Below are positions 22,874-30,471 of a DNA stretch of 38,004 nt, in pieces (the stretch's first letter is position 1; each line of letters begins with the position of its first letter). Source of the stretch: DATGZH01 sp035297265 (GTDB lineage: Bacteria > Actinomycetota > Acidimicrobiia > Acidimicrobiales > RAAP-2); assembly GCA_035297265.1 (NCBI GenBank), contig DATGZH010000006.1, forward strand, positions 1 through 38,004. Direction: 5' to 3'. The notes under the pieces are model-generated. The model ran no database searches, had not been told where the DNA came from, and saw nothing but the letters and a program-made list of their open reading frames with translations. The position numbers and the translations under genes were made by a program.

Positions 22874-25722
22874 CCGGCCCGGGCGAGCACGGGGGCGAGC
22901 ACCTCGCCGGTGTAGCTGCCGGCCGTCTTGGCCACCTGCTCGGGCGTGCCTTCGGCCACGAGCCGACCGCCGCCGTCGCCGCCGTCGGGCCCGAGGTCGA
23001 TGATCCAGTCGGCGGACTTCACGACGTCGAGGTTGTGCTCGATCACGACCACCGTGTTGCCCTGGTCGACCAGCCGCCCGAGCACCTCGAGCAGCCGCCG
23101 GGTGTCCTCGAAGTGGAGCCCGGTCGTGGGCTCGTCGAGGATGTAAAAGGTGCGGGTCGTCGAGCGCCGGCTGAGCTCGGTGGCCAGCTTCACTCGCTGG
23201 GCCTCCCCGCCCGAGAGCGTCGGGGCCGGCTGGCCCAGCCGCACATAGCCGAGACCCACGTCGACGAGGGTCTGCAGGTGCCGGGCGATGGCCGGCTGGT
23301 GGGAGAAGAAGGCGAGCGCCTCCTCGCACGACATGTCGAGGACCTCGGCGATGTTCTTGCCCCGGAACGTGACCTCGAGGGTCTCGCGGTTGTAGCGGGC
23401 CCCGTTGCACACCTCGCAGGGGACGTAGACGTCGGGGAGGAAGTGCATCTCGATCTTGATCGTGCCGTCGCCGGCGCAGGCCTTGCAGCGCCCGCCGCGC
23501 ACGTTGAAGGAGAACCGACCCGGCTGATAGCCGCGCACTTTGGCCTCGGGCGTCTGGCTGAAGAGCCGCCGGACGTGGTCGAACACGCCGGTGTAGGTGG
23601 CCGGGTTCGAGCGCGGCGTCCGGCCGATGGGCGCCTGGTCCACGTCGACCACCTTGTCGAGGTGCTCGACGCCTTCGACCGACTTGTGCCGCCCGGGCAC
23701 CGTCTTGGCCCGGTTCAGCTGCTGGGCCAGGACCTGCAGCAAGATGTCGTTCACGAGGGTCGACTTGCCCGACCCCGAGACCCCGGTCACCGCCACGAGG
23801 CAGCCGAGCGGGAACGTCACGTCCATCCCGGTCAGGTTGTGCTCGAGCGGCCCGCGCACGACTACCGCGTGACCGTTGCCCGGGCGGCGGCGCTCGGGCA
23901 ACGGGATGCGTCTCGACCCCGAGAGGTACTGCCCGGTCACCGAGGCCTTGTTGTTCAGGAGCCCGCCCCGGCCGGCCACCGGGCCCGAGTGCACGATCTC
24001 GCCCCCGTGCTCGCCCGCCCCGGGCCCGATGTCCACCACGTGGTCGGCCGTGCGGATGGTCTCCTCGTCGTGCTCGACCACGATCACCGTGTTGCCGATG
24101 TCGCGGAGCCGCAGGAGCGTCTGGATGAGCCGGTGGTTGTCCCGCTGGTGCAGCCCGATCGACGGCTCGTCGAGGACGTAGAGCACGCCCACGAGGCCGC
24201 TCCCGATCTGGCTGGCCAGGCGGATCCGCTGGGCCTCGCCGCCCGAGAGCGTGCCGGCCGAACGGGCGAGCGAGAGGTAGTCGAGTCCCACGTCGAGGAG
24301 GAACTGCATCCGCTCGCGGATCTCCTTCAGGACCCGGTCGGCGATGAGGTGGTCCCGCTCGGTCAGCTCGAACGCGGCGATGGTCCCGACGGCCCGGGCC
24401 ACCGACTGGCTGCACAGCTCGTAGATGTTGAGGCCGCCCACCGTCACGGCGAGGGACTCGGGCTTGAGCCTCGCCCCGCCGCAGGCCGGGCAGTCGACCT
24501 CGCGCATGTACTGCTCCACCTGCTCGCGCGACCAGTCCGACTCGGAGTCGGCGTGCCGCCGCTGGAGCCAGGGCACGATGCCCTCGTAGTAGGAGTGGTA
24601 GGAGCGGGTCCGGCCGAAGCGGTTCTTGTAGTGCACGTGGACCTGCTTGGTCCCCGAGCCGTAGAGGACGAGCTTTTTGTCCTTGGCCTTCAGCTTCGAC
24701 CAGGCGACGTCGACCGAGAACCCGCCGAGCTCGGCGATCCCGTTCACGAGGCCGGTGAAGTAGTCGCTCCTCGCCGAGGCCCACGGCGCCAGGGCCCCCC
24801 CGGCCAGGGAGAGCGAGGGGTCGGGCACGACGAGGTCCGGGTCCACCTCGAACTTGGTCCCGAGGCCGAGGCAGGTCGGGCAAGCCCCGTAGGGGGAGTT
24901 GAAGGAGAAGCTGCGGGGGGCCGGCTCCTCGAAGCTGATGCCGTCGTAGGCACAGGCGAGGTGCTCGCTGAAGGTGATGACCTCCTCCTCGTCGCCCCCC
25001 CGGTCCACCGACACCTCGGCCGTCCCGCCGGTCAGCCCGAGCGCCGTCTCGATCGACTCGGTCAGCCGCTGGCCGATCCCGTCCCGCACCACCAGGCGGT
25101 CCACGACGACCTCGATCGTGTGCTGCTCGTAGCGGGCCAGCTGGAGCCAGGCCCGGTCGGCGAGCTCCAGCGGCTGGCCGTCCACCCGGGCCCGGGCGAA
25201 CCCCTGCTTGGCCAGGTCGTCGAGGAGGGCGCTGTACTCCCCCTTCCGGCCCCGGACCACCGGGGCGAGGACCGAGAACCGGGTCCCGTCGGGGAGCTCG
25301 AGCACCCGGTCGACGATCTGCTGGGGCGTCTGACGGGCCACCGGCCGGCCGCAGATCGGGCAGTGGGGCCGGCCGATCCGGGCGTAGAGGAGCCGGAGGT
25401 AGTCGTAGACCTCGGTGATGGTCCCGACCGTCGACCGGGGGTTGCGCGAGGCCGACTTCTGGTCGATCGAGATGGCCGGCGAGAGGCCCTCGATGAAGTC
25501 CACGTCGGGCTTGTCCATCTGGCCGAGGAACTGCCGGGCGTAGGCCGAGAGCGACTCCACGTAGCGGCGTTGGCCCTCGGCGTAGATGGTGTCGAAGGCG
25601 AGCGAGGACTTCCCGGATCCCGACAGCCCGGTGAAGACGATCAGCCGGTCACGCGGCAGGTCGAGGGAGACGTCCTTCAGGTTGTGCTCGCGTGCCCCAC
25701 GAATGACCAGACGGTCGGACAC
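22870..25722 (-). CDS. uvrA: Excinuclease ABC subunit A
   Basis: 950 residues from GTG 25722, the usual ~940-970. UvrA dimers find DNA damage and load UvrB, using two ABC ATPase modules. First module: Walker A GLSGSGKSS, signature LSGGEAQRIRLA, Walker B VLYVLDEPSIGLH. Second: GVSGSGKSTL, LSGGEAQRVKLA, FYILDEPTTGLH. Zinc-binding Cys pairs are visible at CPICG, CPTCLG, CPACGG and CKACAG...CEVCNG. The start gives LVIRGAREHNLKDV directly, as in other UvrA; a longer frame begins at 25779 without a better ribosome site. A LexA-type SOS box lies 71 bases upstream. Convergent with the TgpA-like gene. Confidence 0.97.
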   Translation of the reverse strand: MSDRLVIRGAREHNLKDVSLDLPRDRLIVFTGLSGSGKSSLAFDTIYAEGQRRYVESLSAYARQFLGQMDKPDVDFIEGLSPAISIDQKSASRNPRSTVGTITEVYDYLRLLYARIGRPHCPICGRPVARQTPQQIVDRVLELPDGTRFSVLAPVVRGRKGEYSALLDDLAKQGFARARVDGQPLELADRAWLQLARYEQHTIEVVVDRLVVRDGIGQRLTESIETALGLTGGTAEVSVDRGGDEEEVITFSEHLACAYDGISFEEPAPRSFSFNSPYGACPTCLGLGTKFEVDPDLVVPDPSLSLAGGALAPWASARSDYFTGLVNGIAELGGFSVDVAWSKLKAKDKKLVLYGSGTKQVHVHYKNRFGRTRSYHSYYEGIVPWLQRRHADSESDWSREQVEQYMREVDCPACGGARLKPESLAVTVGGLNIYELCSQSVARAVGTIAAFELTERDHLIADRVLKEIRERMQFLLDVGLDYLSLARSAGTLSGGEAQRIRLASQIGSGLVGVLYVLDEPSIGLHQRDNHRLIQTLLRLRDIGNTVIVVEHDEETIRTADHVVDIGPGAGEHGGEIVHSGPVAGRGGLLNNKASVTGQYLSGSRRIPLPERRRPGNGHAVVVRGPLEHNLTGMDVTFPLGCLVAVTGVSGSGKSTLVNDILLQVLAQQLNRAKTVPGRHKSVEGVEHLDKVVDVDQAPIGRTPRSNPATYTGVFDHVRRLFSQTPEAKVRGYQPGRFSFNVRGGRCKACAGDGTIKIEMHFLPDVYVPCEVCNGARYNRETLEVTFRGKNIAEVLDMSCEEALAFFSHQPAIARHLQTLVDVGLGYVRLGQPAPTLSGGEAQRVKLATELSRRSTTRTFYILDEPTTGLHFEDTRRLLEVLGRLVDQGNTVVVIEHNLDVVKSADWIIDLGPDGGDGGGRLVAEGTPEQVAKTAGSYTGEVLAPVLARAG

Positions 25723-25792
25723 GAGGCGAGGATACCGGAGCGATTTGGCACTCCGATCGGGCGTGGGCCGGGGGGTCACCCGACCACGTTAG

Positions 25793-25806
25793 CGAACATG
25801 TGTTCG
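25793..25806. promoter_or_regulatory. LexA/SOS box upstream of uvrA
   Basis: CGAACATGTGTTCG fits the Gram-positive/actinobacterial LexA operator CGAAC-N4-GTTCG exactly, with arms extending to CGAACA/TGTTCG. It lies 71 bases before the uvrA start, in the divergent region shared with the 25967 gene. Known biology: LexA represses uvrA until RecA-driven self-cleavage after DNA damage. No similar site was seen ahead of uvrB/coaE or uvrC. Confidence 0.85.
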
Positions 25807-25966
25807 GAAGGCAGCCACCACCGGCGCCATCCTCCCGGCCACCCGGCGGCAACATGGTCGTCACCTTTGGTGGGCCGAGCACCTGGCCGGGTGGCAGACT
25901 TGCCGAGGTCGGTGCACACGAGGTCGACCGCGGCGGGCGGGGCGCACGCCCCTGGAGGTCCACCCG

Positions 25967-26659
25967 ATGAGCCAGGTACCCATGGGCCAGAGCTGGTGGA
26001 AGGCCGGCGACGGGCTCTGGTACCCGCCGGGCGTGCGCCCGGTCGCCACAAAGGACCCGTACCGGCGCCGGCTCGCCGTCCTCGTGGTCGCCCTCGTCGT
26101 GGTGGCGGTCGTCGGCGCGGTGGTGCTCGTCAGCCACCTCGGCCCGGCCCCCCCGCCGGTCCAGCTCGGTGACCCGCCGCCCGTGCCCGCCGGGCAGCCC
26201 CAGCTGCACGGGGCCGACATCGGGACCACCCGCACGCTCTTCGACGGCTCCCACGAGGTCCAGGTGACCCTGGTGGCGGTGGTGAACCCCGTGAAGACGT
26301 CGGCGGGGCAGAACTTCCACCTCGACCCGCTGGCCACCACCGGCTCGGTGGTGGGCATCGAGCTACGCCTCCACAACTCCGGCCCGGGCTCGGTGCTGCT
26401 CTCCTCGGGCAGTGTGAACAGCGGCCTCTTCGTCAAGCTGGTCCTGGGCGCCGACGTCGTCGAGGGGGCCTTCGACCGGGTGTCGCCCCTCGGCGAGCCC
26501 TTCAACGTCTACGCGCCGATCCCCGAGGCGAGCGCCACGGCCGGTTGGGTGCTCGTCGACCTGAGCACGCTCCCCTCGCCCACGCCCCCGCCGACCAGTG
26601 TGAGCATCGGCTTCTACGGCACGCCGAGCAGCGGCGGCAGCCTCTTCCACTTGCCCTGA
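25967..26659 (+). CDS. Small membrane protein with N-terminal W..GDGLWYPP motif and DUF4352-like domain
   Basis: 230 residues, strong GGAGGT ribosome site 7 bases before ATG 25967. Residues 10-21 (WWKAGDGLWYPP) resemble the DUF2510-type or Acidimicrobiia-type WYPP motif on the cytoplasmic side. A single membrane segment covers ~36-57 (LAVLVVALVVVAVVGAVVLV), then a Pro-rich spacer and an extracytoplasmic beta-rich domain of the DUF4352/immunoglobulin-like kind. In this domain LHGADIGTTRT, VQVTLVAVVNPV and VGIELRLHNSGPG are nearly repeated in the 36137 gene, showing paralogy. The function is unknown. It diverges from uvrA across the SOS box and may share that control. It converges on uvrB with 15 bases between stops. 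Confidence 0.82.
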   Translation: MSQVPMGQSWWKAGDGLWYPPGVRPVATKDPYRRRLAVLVVALVVVAVVGAVVLVSHLGPAPPPVQLGDPPPVPAGQPQLHGADIGTTRTLFDGSHEVQVTLVAVVNPVKTSAGQNFHLDPLATTGSVVGIELRLHNSGPGSVLLSSGSVNSGLFVKLVLGADVVEGAFDRVSPLGEPFNVYAPIPEASATAGWVLVDLSTLPSPTPPPTSVSIGFYGTPSSGGSLFHLP

Positions 26660-26668
26660 CCGGGGGCG

Positions 26669-26683
26669 GGCCGCTCAGCGGCC
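26669..26683. terminator. Hairpin at the uvrB stop codon
   Basis: GGCCGC (26669-26674) and GCGGCC (26678-26683) flank TCA, the uvrB stop codon read on the minus strand. This convergent junction with the 25967 gene probably stops transcription in one or both directions. There is no T-tract. Confidence 0.4.
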
Positions 26684-28795
26684 GGGCACGCCCTCGGCCA
26701 GCCCCACGCTCCCGTCCTCCTCACCGTCGACGTGCTGCACCTCGCCGAAGGCGCCCGAGGCGGCGCGCAGCTCGAGCAGCTCGTCACGGAGGAGCGCCGC
26801 CTCCTCGTAGCGGAGCTCGGCCGCGGCGGCCCGCATCTCCGCCTCCAGCTGGACGAGGAGCTCGGCCACCTCGGCCGGCGGGGCCACCGCGCCGGGGCCG
26901 GTCGGCGTGAGGCCCGCCCGGGTCCGCAGCGCCCGGGTACCACGGCCCCGACGGACCTCGGCCCGGCTCCGGTGGGCCGACTCGGTCCGGTCGGAACCGC
27001 CGCGGAGGCGCTGCAAGATGTCGGTGACCGCCTTGCGGATCGTCTGGGGGTCGATGCCGTGCTCGGCGTTGTAGGCGATCTGGCGCTCCCGCCGGCGCTG
27101 CGTGATCCCCACCGCCGCGCGCATGGAGTCCGTGATCGTGTCGGCGTAGAGGACCACCTTGCCGTCGACGTTCCTCGCCGCCCGGCCCATCGTCTGGATG
27201 AGCGACGACGTCGAGCGCAAGAAGCCCTCCTTGTCGGCGTCGAGGATGGCCACGAGCGAGACCTCGGGGAGGTCGAGGCCCTCGCGCAGGAGGTTGATGC
27301 CGACCACCACGTCGGTCGTGCCGAGGCGGAGCTGGCGCAGGATCTCGATCCGGGTGATGGTGTCGACGTCGGAGTGCAGGTATTGCACCCGGACGCCGGC
27401 GTCGGCGAGATAGTCGGTGAGGTCTTCGGCCATCTTCTTGGTGAGCGTGGTGACGAGGACCCGTCCCCCGCGGGCCACCGCCTCTTCGATCCGGGCGAGG
27501 AGGTCGTCCACCTGGCCCTTGGTCGGCTGGATGACCACCTCGGGGTCGACGAGGCCCGTCGGCCGGATCACCTGCTCGACCACCTGGGCCGACGACTCGA
27601 TCTCGTAGGGGCTCGGGGTGGCCGAGACGAAGATGGCCTGGGGCACCCGCTCGACGAACTCGTCGAAGCGGAGGGGCCGGTTGTCGACCGCCGAGGGCAG
27701 GCGGAAGCCGTGCTCGACGAGCACGTCCTTCCTCGAGCGGTCGCCGGCGTACTGGCCGTGCAGCTGGGGCACGGCCACGTGCGACTCGTCGATCACGACG
27801 AGGAGGTCCTTCGGGAAGAAGTCGAGGAGCGTGAACGGGGTCTCGCCGGGTTGGCGGCCGTCGAGGTGGCGGCTGTAGTTCTCGATGCCCGAGCACACCC
27901 CGGTCTCGGCCAGCATCTCGAGGTCGTGCTCGGTGCGGGCCCGCAGGCGCTGGGCCTCGAGGAGCTTGCCGTGCTGCTCGAACCAGGCGAGACGCTCCCG
28001 CAGCTCGACCTCGATGCTGCCGATGGCCCGCTGCAGGGTCTCCTCGCTCGCCGCGTAGTGGGTAGCGGCGAACACCACCACGTCCTCCTGCTCCTCCCCC
28101 ATCTCGCCGGTGAGGACGTCGAACGGGACGATGCGCTCGAGCGTGTCGCCGAAGAACTCCAACCGCAGGGCCCGCTCCTCGTAGGCCGGGTGGACCTCGA
28201 CCGTGTCGCCACGTGCCCGGAAGGTCCCCCGCACCAGGTTGGTGTCGTTGCGGTCGTAGAGGAGGTCGACGAGCCGGCGGAGGATGGCCCGCTGCTCGTA
28301 GTCCTCGCCGACCTGGAGGGCCAAGATGCGATCCCGGTACTCGTCGGGCGAGCCCAACCCGTAGATGCACGACACCGAGGCCACGACCACCACGTCGCGC
28401 CGCATGAGGAGCGACGACGTGGTGGCGTGCCGGAGGCGGTCGATCTCGTCGTTGATCGACGAGTCCTTCTCGATGTAGGTGTCGGTGCTCGGCAGATAGG
28501 CCTCGGGTTGGTAGTAGTCGTAGTAGGAGACGAAGAACTCCACCCGGTTCTTCGGGAAGAGCTCGCGGAGCTCCGCCGAGAGCTGGGCGGCGAGCGACTT
28601 GTTGGGCTCGATGATGAGGGTGGGCCGCTGGGCCGCCTCGATGGTCCAGGCGATCGTGGCGGTCTTGCCGCTCCCGGTGATGCCCTGCAGGGTCTGGAAG
28701 CGGTCACCCCGGGCCACGCCCTCGGCCAGGGCGGCGATGGCCGCCGGCTGGTCGCCGGCCGGGCGGAAGGGGGAGATGACGGAGAACTCGGGCAC
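26675..28795 (-). CDS. uvrB: Excinuclease ABC subunit B
   Basis: 706 residues from GTG 28795. UvrB is the helicase-like damage verifier that recruits UvrC. Motifs: FRPAGDQPAAI at the start, Walker A GITGSGKTAT, the beta-hairpin YYDYYQPEAYLP, Walker B LLVVIDESH, FVSATPSPYE, helicase motif VI MGRAARNVDGKVVLYAD, and a C-terminal UVR coiled coil (LEAEMRAAAAELRYEEAALL) that binds UvrC. The GTG was chosen since the conserved FSVISPFRPAGDQP follows at once; no strong ribosome site is visible. It lies 41 bases after coaE and probably belongs to the methyltransferase-coaE-uvrB run. The last ~25 residues after the UVR motif are an acidic tail. Confidence 0.96.
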   Translation of the reverse strand: MPEFSVISPFRPAGDQPAAIAALAEGVARGDRFQTLQGITGSGKTATIAWTIEAAQRPTLIIEPNKSLAAQLSAELRELFPKNRVEFFVSYYDYYQPEAYLPSTDTYIEKDSSINDEIDRLRHATTSSLLMRRDVVVVASVSCIYGLGSPDEYRDRILALQVGEDYEQRAILRRLVDLLYDRNDTNLVRGTFRARGDTVEVHPAYEERALRLEFFGDTLERIVPFDVLTGEMGEEQEDVVVFAATHYAASEETLQRAIGSIEVELRERLAWFEQHGKLLEAQRLRARTEHDLEMLAETGVCSGIENYSRHLDGRQPGETPFTLLDFFPKDLLVVIDESHVAVPQLHGQYAGDRSRKDVLVEHGFRLPSAVDNRPLRFDEFVERVPQAIFVSATPSPYEIESSAQVVEQVIRPTGLVDPEVVIQPTKGQVDDLLARIEEAVARGGRVLVTTLTKKMAEDLTDYLADAGVRVQYLHSDVDTITRIEILRQLRLGTTDVVVGINLLREGLDLPEVSLVAILDADKEGFLRSTSSLIQTMGRAARNVDGKVVLYADTITDSMRAAVGITQRRRERQIAYNAEHGIDPQTIRKAVTDILQRLRGGSDRTESAHRSRAEVRRGRGTRALRTRAGLTPTGPGAVAPPAEVAELLVQLEAEMRAAAAELRYEEAALLRDELLELRAASGAFGEVQHVDGEEDGSVGLAEGVPGR

Positions 28796-28836
28796 CGGGT
28801 CGAGCGTATCGGCCGGGTGTCGCGGCGCCGCCCCGC

Positions 28837-29466
28837 TCAGGCGGTCGGGGCCGCCCCTTGCGCCGCCGGCCGCCAGGCGGCCAGCCACTGCCAGAGCCGC
28901 TCGACCTCGGCCTCCAGGTGCTCGAGGGTGGACGAGTTGTCGAGCACGAAGTCGGCCTCTTCGAGGCGCTCCTCCCGCGTGATCTGGGCGGCCACCCGCT
29001 GCTCGGCGTCGGTGCGGTCGAACCCCCGCTGCTCGACGAGGCGTTCGATGGCCACGTCGACCGGGCAGTCGACCACCACCACCACGTCGAGGCCGACGCT
29101 CTGGCGGTGCTTGGCCGTGAGGAGCGGGATGGCGAGGACCACGACCCCGTCGGACCGCGCCGCGGCGGCCCGGCGCTCGGCCATCACCTGGCCGATCGCC
29201 GGGTGGGTGATGGCGTTCAGGTCGGCCAGGGCGGCGGGGTCCGAAAAGGCCAGGGCGGCGAGGGCCGGGCGGTCGAGCTCGCCGTGCTCGTCGAGGATCG
29301 TCGGGCCGAAGCGGTCGACGAGAGGCTGGTAGGCGGGGCCACCCGGCGCCACCACCTCGCGGGCGATGAGGTCGGCGTCGATGAGCACCGCCCCCCGCTC
29401 GACGAGCCCGTCGGCCACGGCCGACTTGCCGGCCCCGATGCCCCCGGTCAGGCCGACGACGGGCAC
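28837..29466 (-). CDS. coaE: Dephospho-CoA kinase
   Basis: 209 residues from GTG 29466, the normal length. It performs the last step of coenzyme A synthesis, phosphorylating the ribose 3'-OH of dephospho-CoA. The P-loop is GLTGGIGAGKSAV (residues ~5-17), then LIDADLIAREVV (substrate Asp), ITHPAI, and the lid VDCPVDVAIERLVEQRG. The late ADFVLDNSSTLEHLEAEV is typical for CoaE. In many actinobacteria coaE directly precedes uvrB, as here, which supports both calls. It follows the methyltransferase gene by 25 bases. Confidence 0.94.
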   Translation of the reverse strand: MPVVGLTGGIGAGKSAVADGLVERGAVLIDADLIAREVVAPGGPAYQPLVDRFGPTILDEHGELDRPALAALAFSDPAALADLNAITHPAIGQVMAERRAAAARSDGVVVLAIPLLTAKHRQSVGLDVVVVVDCPVDVAIERLVEQRGFDRTDAEQRVAAQITREERLEEADFVLDNSSTLEHLEAEVERLWQWLAAWRPAAQGAAPTA

Positions 29467-29491
29467 GCCGAGCTCCCGGTGGGCGGCCCGC

Positions 29492-30295
29492 TCACCTGCG
29501 CCGGGGCCGGCGGGCCACGGCGAAGAGGACGAGCGTGGTGTCGTCGAGCTCCTCGGTCACGAACCAGTCGTCGACCGTGATCCCGGTCGTCCCCCCGGTG
29601 TCCTGCTTGGCCATGAGCCGGTAGGCCACCGGCAGGAGCCGGGTGTAGGTGGCGATGTACCAACGGCGCGGGATCTTGTGGCGCAGGTCGAACAGGTCGA
29701 GGGCGAGCACCTTCTTGGCCTTGGCCCGGCGGGCGGCGAAGTCCGCCTTCACTTCGGGCACGGCGTCGACGCCGCCCAGCCAGACGTCGTCGAAGTAGCG
29801 ACCGAGGAGCTCGACGAGAGACTGCCGGTCGAAGAGGTGAACGTGGAAGGGGTTCTCGAAGTCAGCCGGCTCGTTGGGCGTGAGGAAGAAGGCCGTCCCG
29901 TCATCGGCGAGCACCCGGGCCAGCTCGGCCACGTGGCCCTTGGGGTGGACGAAGTGCTCGATCAGGTGCGACGAGCAGACGGCCGAGAAGGCGCCGCCGG
30001 CGAAGCCGAGGGCGAGGGCGTCCATCTGGGCCACCCGCAGGCCGGCCCGGCCGAACCGGGCCCGGGCCACCGACGTGGCCTCGCCGCTGTAATCGACGCC
30101 CACGACGGGACGGTCCGGCCCGGCGAAGCCCACCGACTCGAAGCCCTGGCCACAGCCCACGTCGAGCAGCGGCCCCGGCCCGAGGCGCTCGAGCACGGCC
30201 CGGTAGCCGGCGGCGTGGAGGGCCAGGAGAGAGTCGGGGGTCACCCCCTGGTGGGGGCGCTCCCCGGTCAGCTTGGCGCTCGCTCCTCGGGCCAT
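29492..30295 (-). CDS. Class I SAM-dependent methyltransferase
   Basis: 267 residues from ATG 30295, with GGGAGGGAC directly upstream as ribosome site; a longer frame begins 20 codons earlier without one. SAM motif I is LLDVGCGQGFES (residues ~43-54). Motif II has Asp in VVGVDYS, and the post-motif AVCSSHLIEHFVHPKGH and FFLTPNEP fit the Methyltransf_11 fold. The C-terminal ~100 residues (DLFDLRHKIPRRWYIATYTR) look like a substrate-specific extension seen in envelope sugar or lipid methyltransferases. The substrate is unknown. It shares the 176-base divergent region with the AftD-like gene, suggesting a link to glycan synthesis (inference). Confidence 0.87.
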   Translation of the reverse strand: MARGASAKLTGERPHQGVTPDSLLALHAAGYRAVLERLGPGPLLDVGCGQGFESVGFAGPDRPVVGVDYSGEATSVARARFGRAGLRVAQMDALALGFAGGAFSAVCSSHLIEHFVHPKGHVAELARVLADDGTAFFLTPNEPADFENPFHVHLFDRQSLVELLGRYFDDVWLGGVDAVPEVKADFAARRAKAKKVLALDLFDLRHKIPRRWYIATYTRLLPVAYRLMAKQDTGGTTGITVDDWFVTEELDDTTLVLFAVARRPRRR

Positions 30296-30348
30296 GTCCC
30301 TCCCACTCGCCGGCCGGCCGCCGGCCGGGGTGGCCCGGGTCGGCATGC

Positions 30349-30378
30349 CCGACACGGCCAGTCCGAGCCATTTACACT
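30349..30378 (+). promoter_or_regulatory. Candidate promoter of the AftD-like gene
   Basis: CCGACA (30349-30354) and TACACT (30373-30378) are separated by 18 bases and match the sigma-70 consensus at 4 of 6 positions each. Initiation near 30385 would give a leader of ~87 bases. Pattern match only. Confidence 0.3.
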
Positions 30379-30471
30379 ACCGGGCACCGAAGTGCGGCGG
30401 CGGAGGGCTTCTCCCTGGCAGACCGGCAACGCTGACCCGTCCGGTGTGCTGCACGATCGGCCCGCCCCACG

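Noticed and set aside
20267..24883. Minus-strand open frame of 1538 codons across the TgpA-like and uvrA genes
   Set aside because: It crosses two well-supported genes in other phases and its product is Arg/Gly/Pro-rich low complexity, typical of stop-poor GC-rich shadow frames.
26732..29332. Plus-strand open frame of 866 codons opposite uvrB and coaE
   Set aside because: Shadow frame; both minus-strand genes have complete diagnostic motifs.
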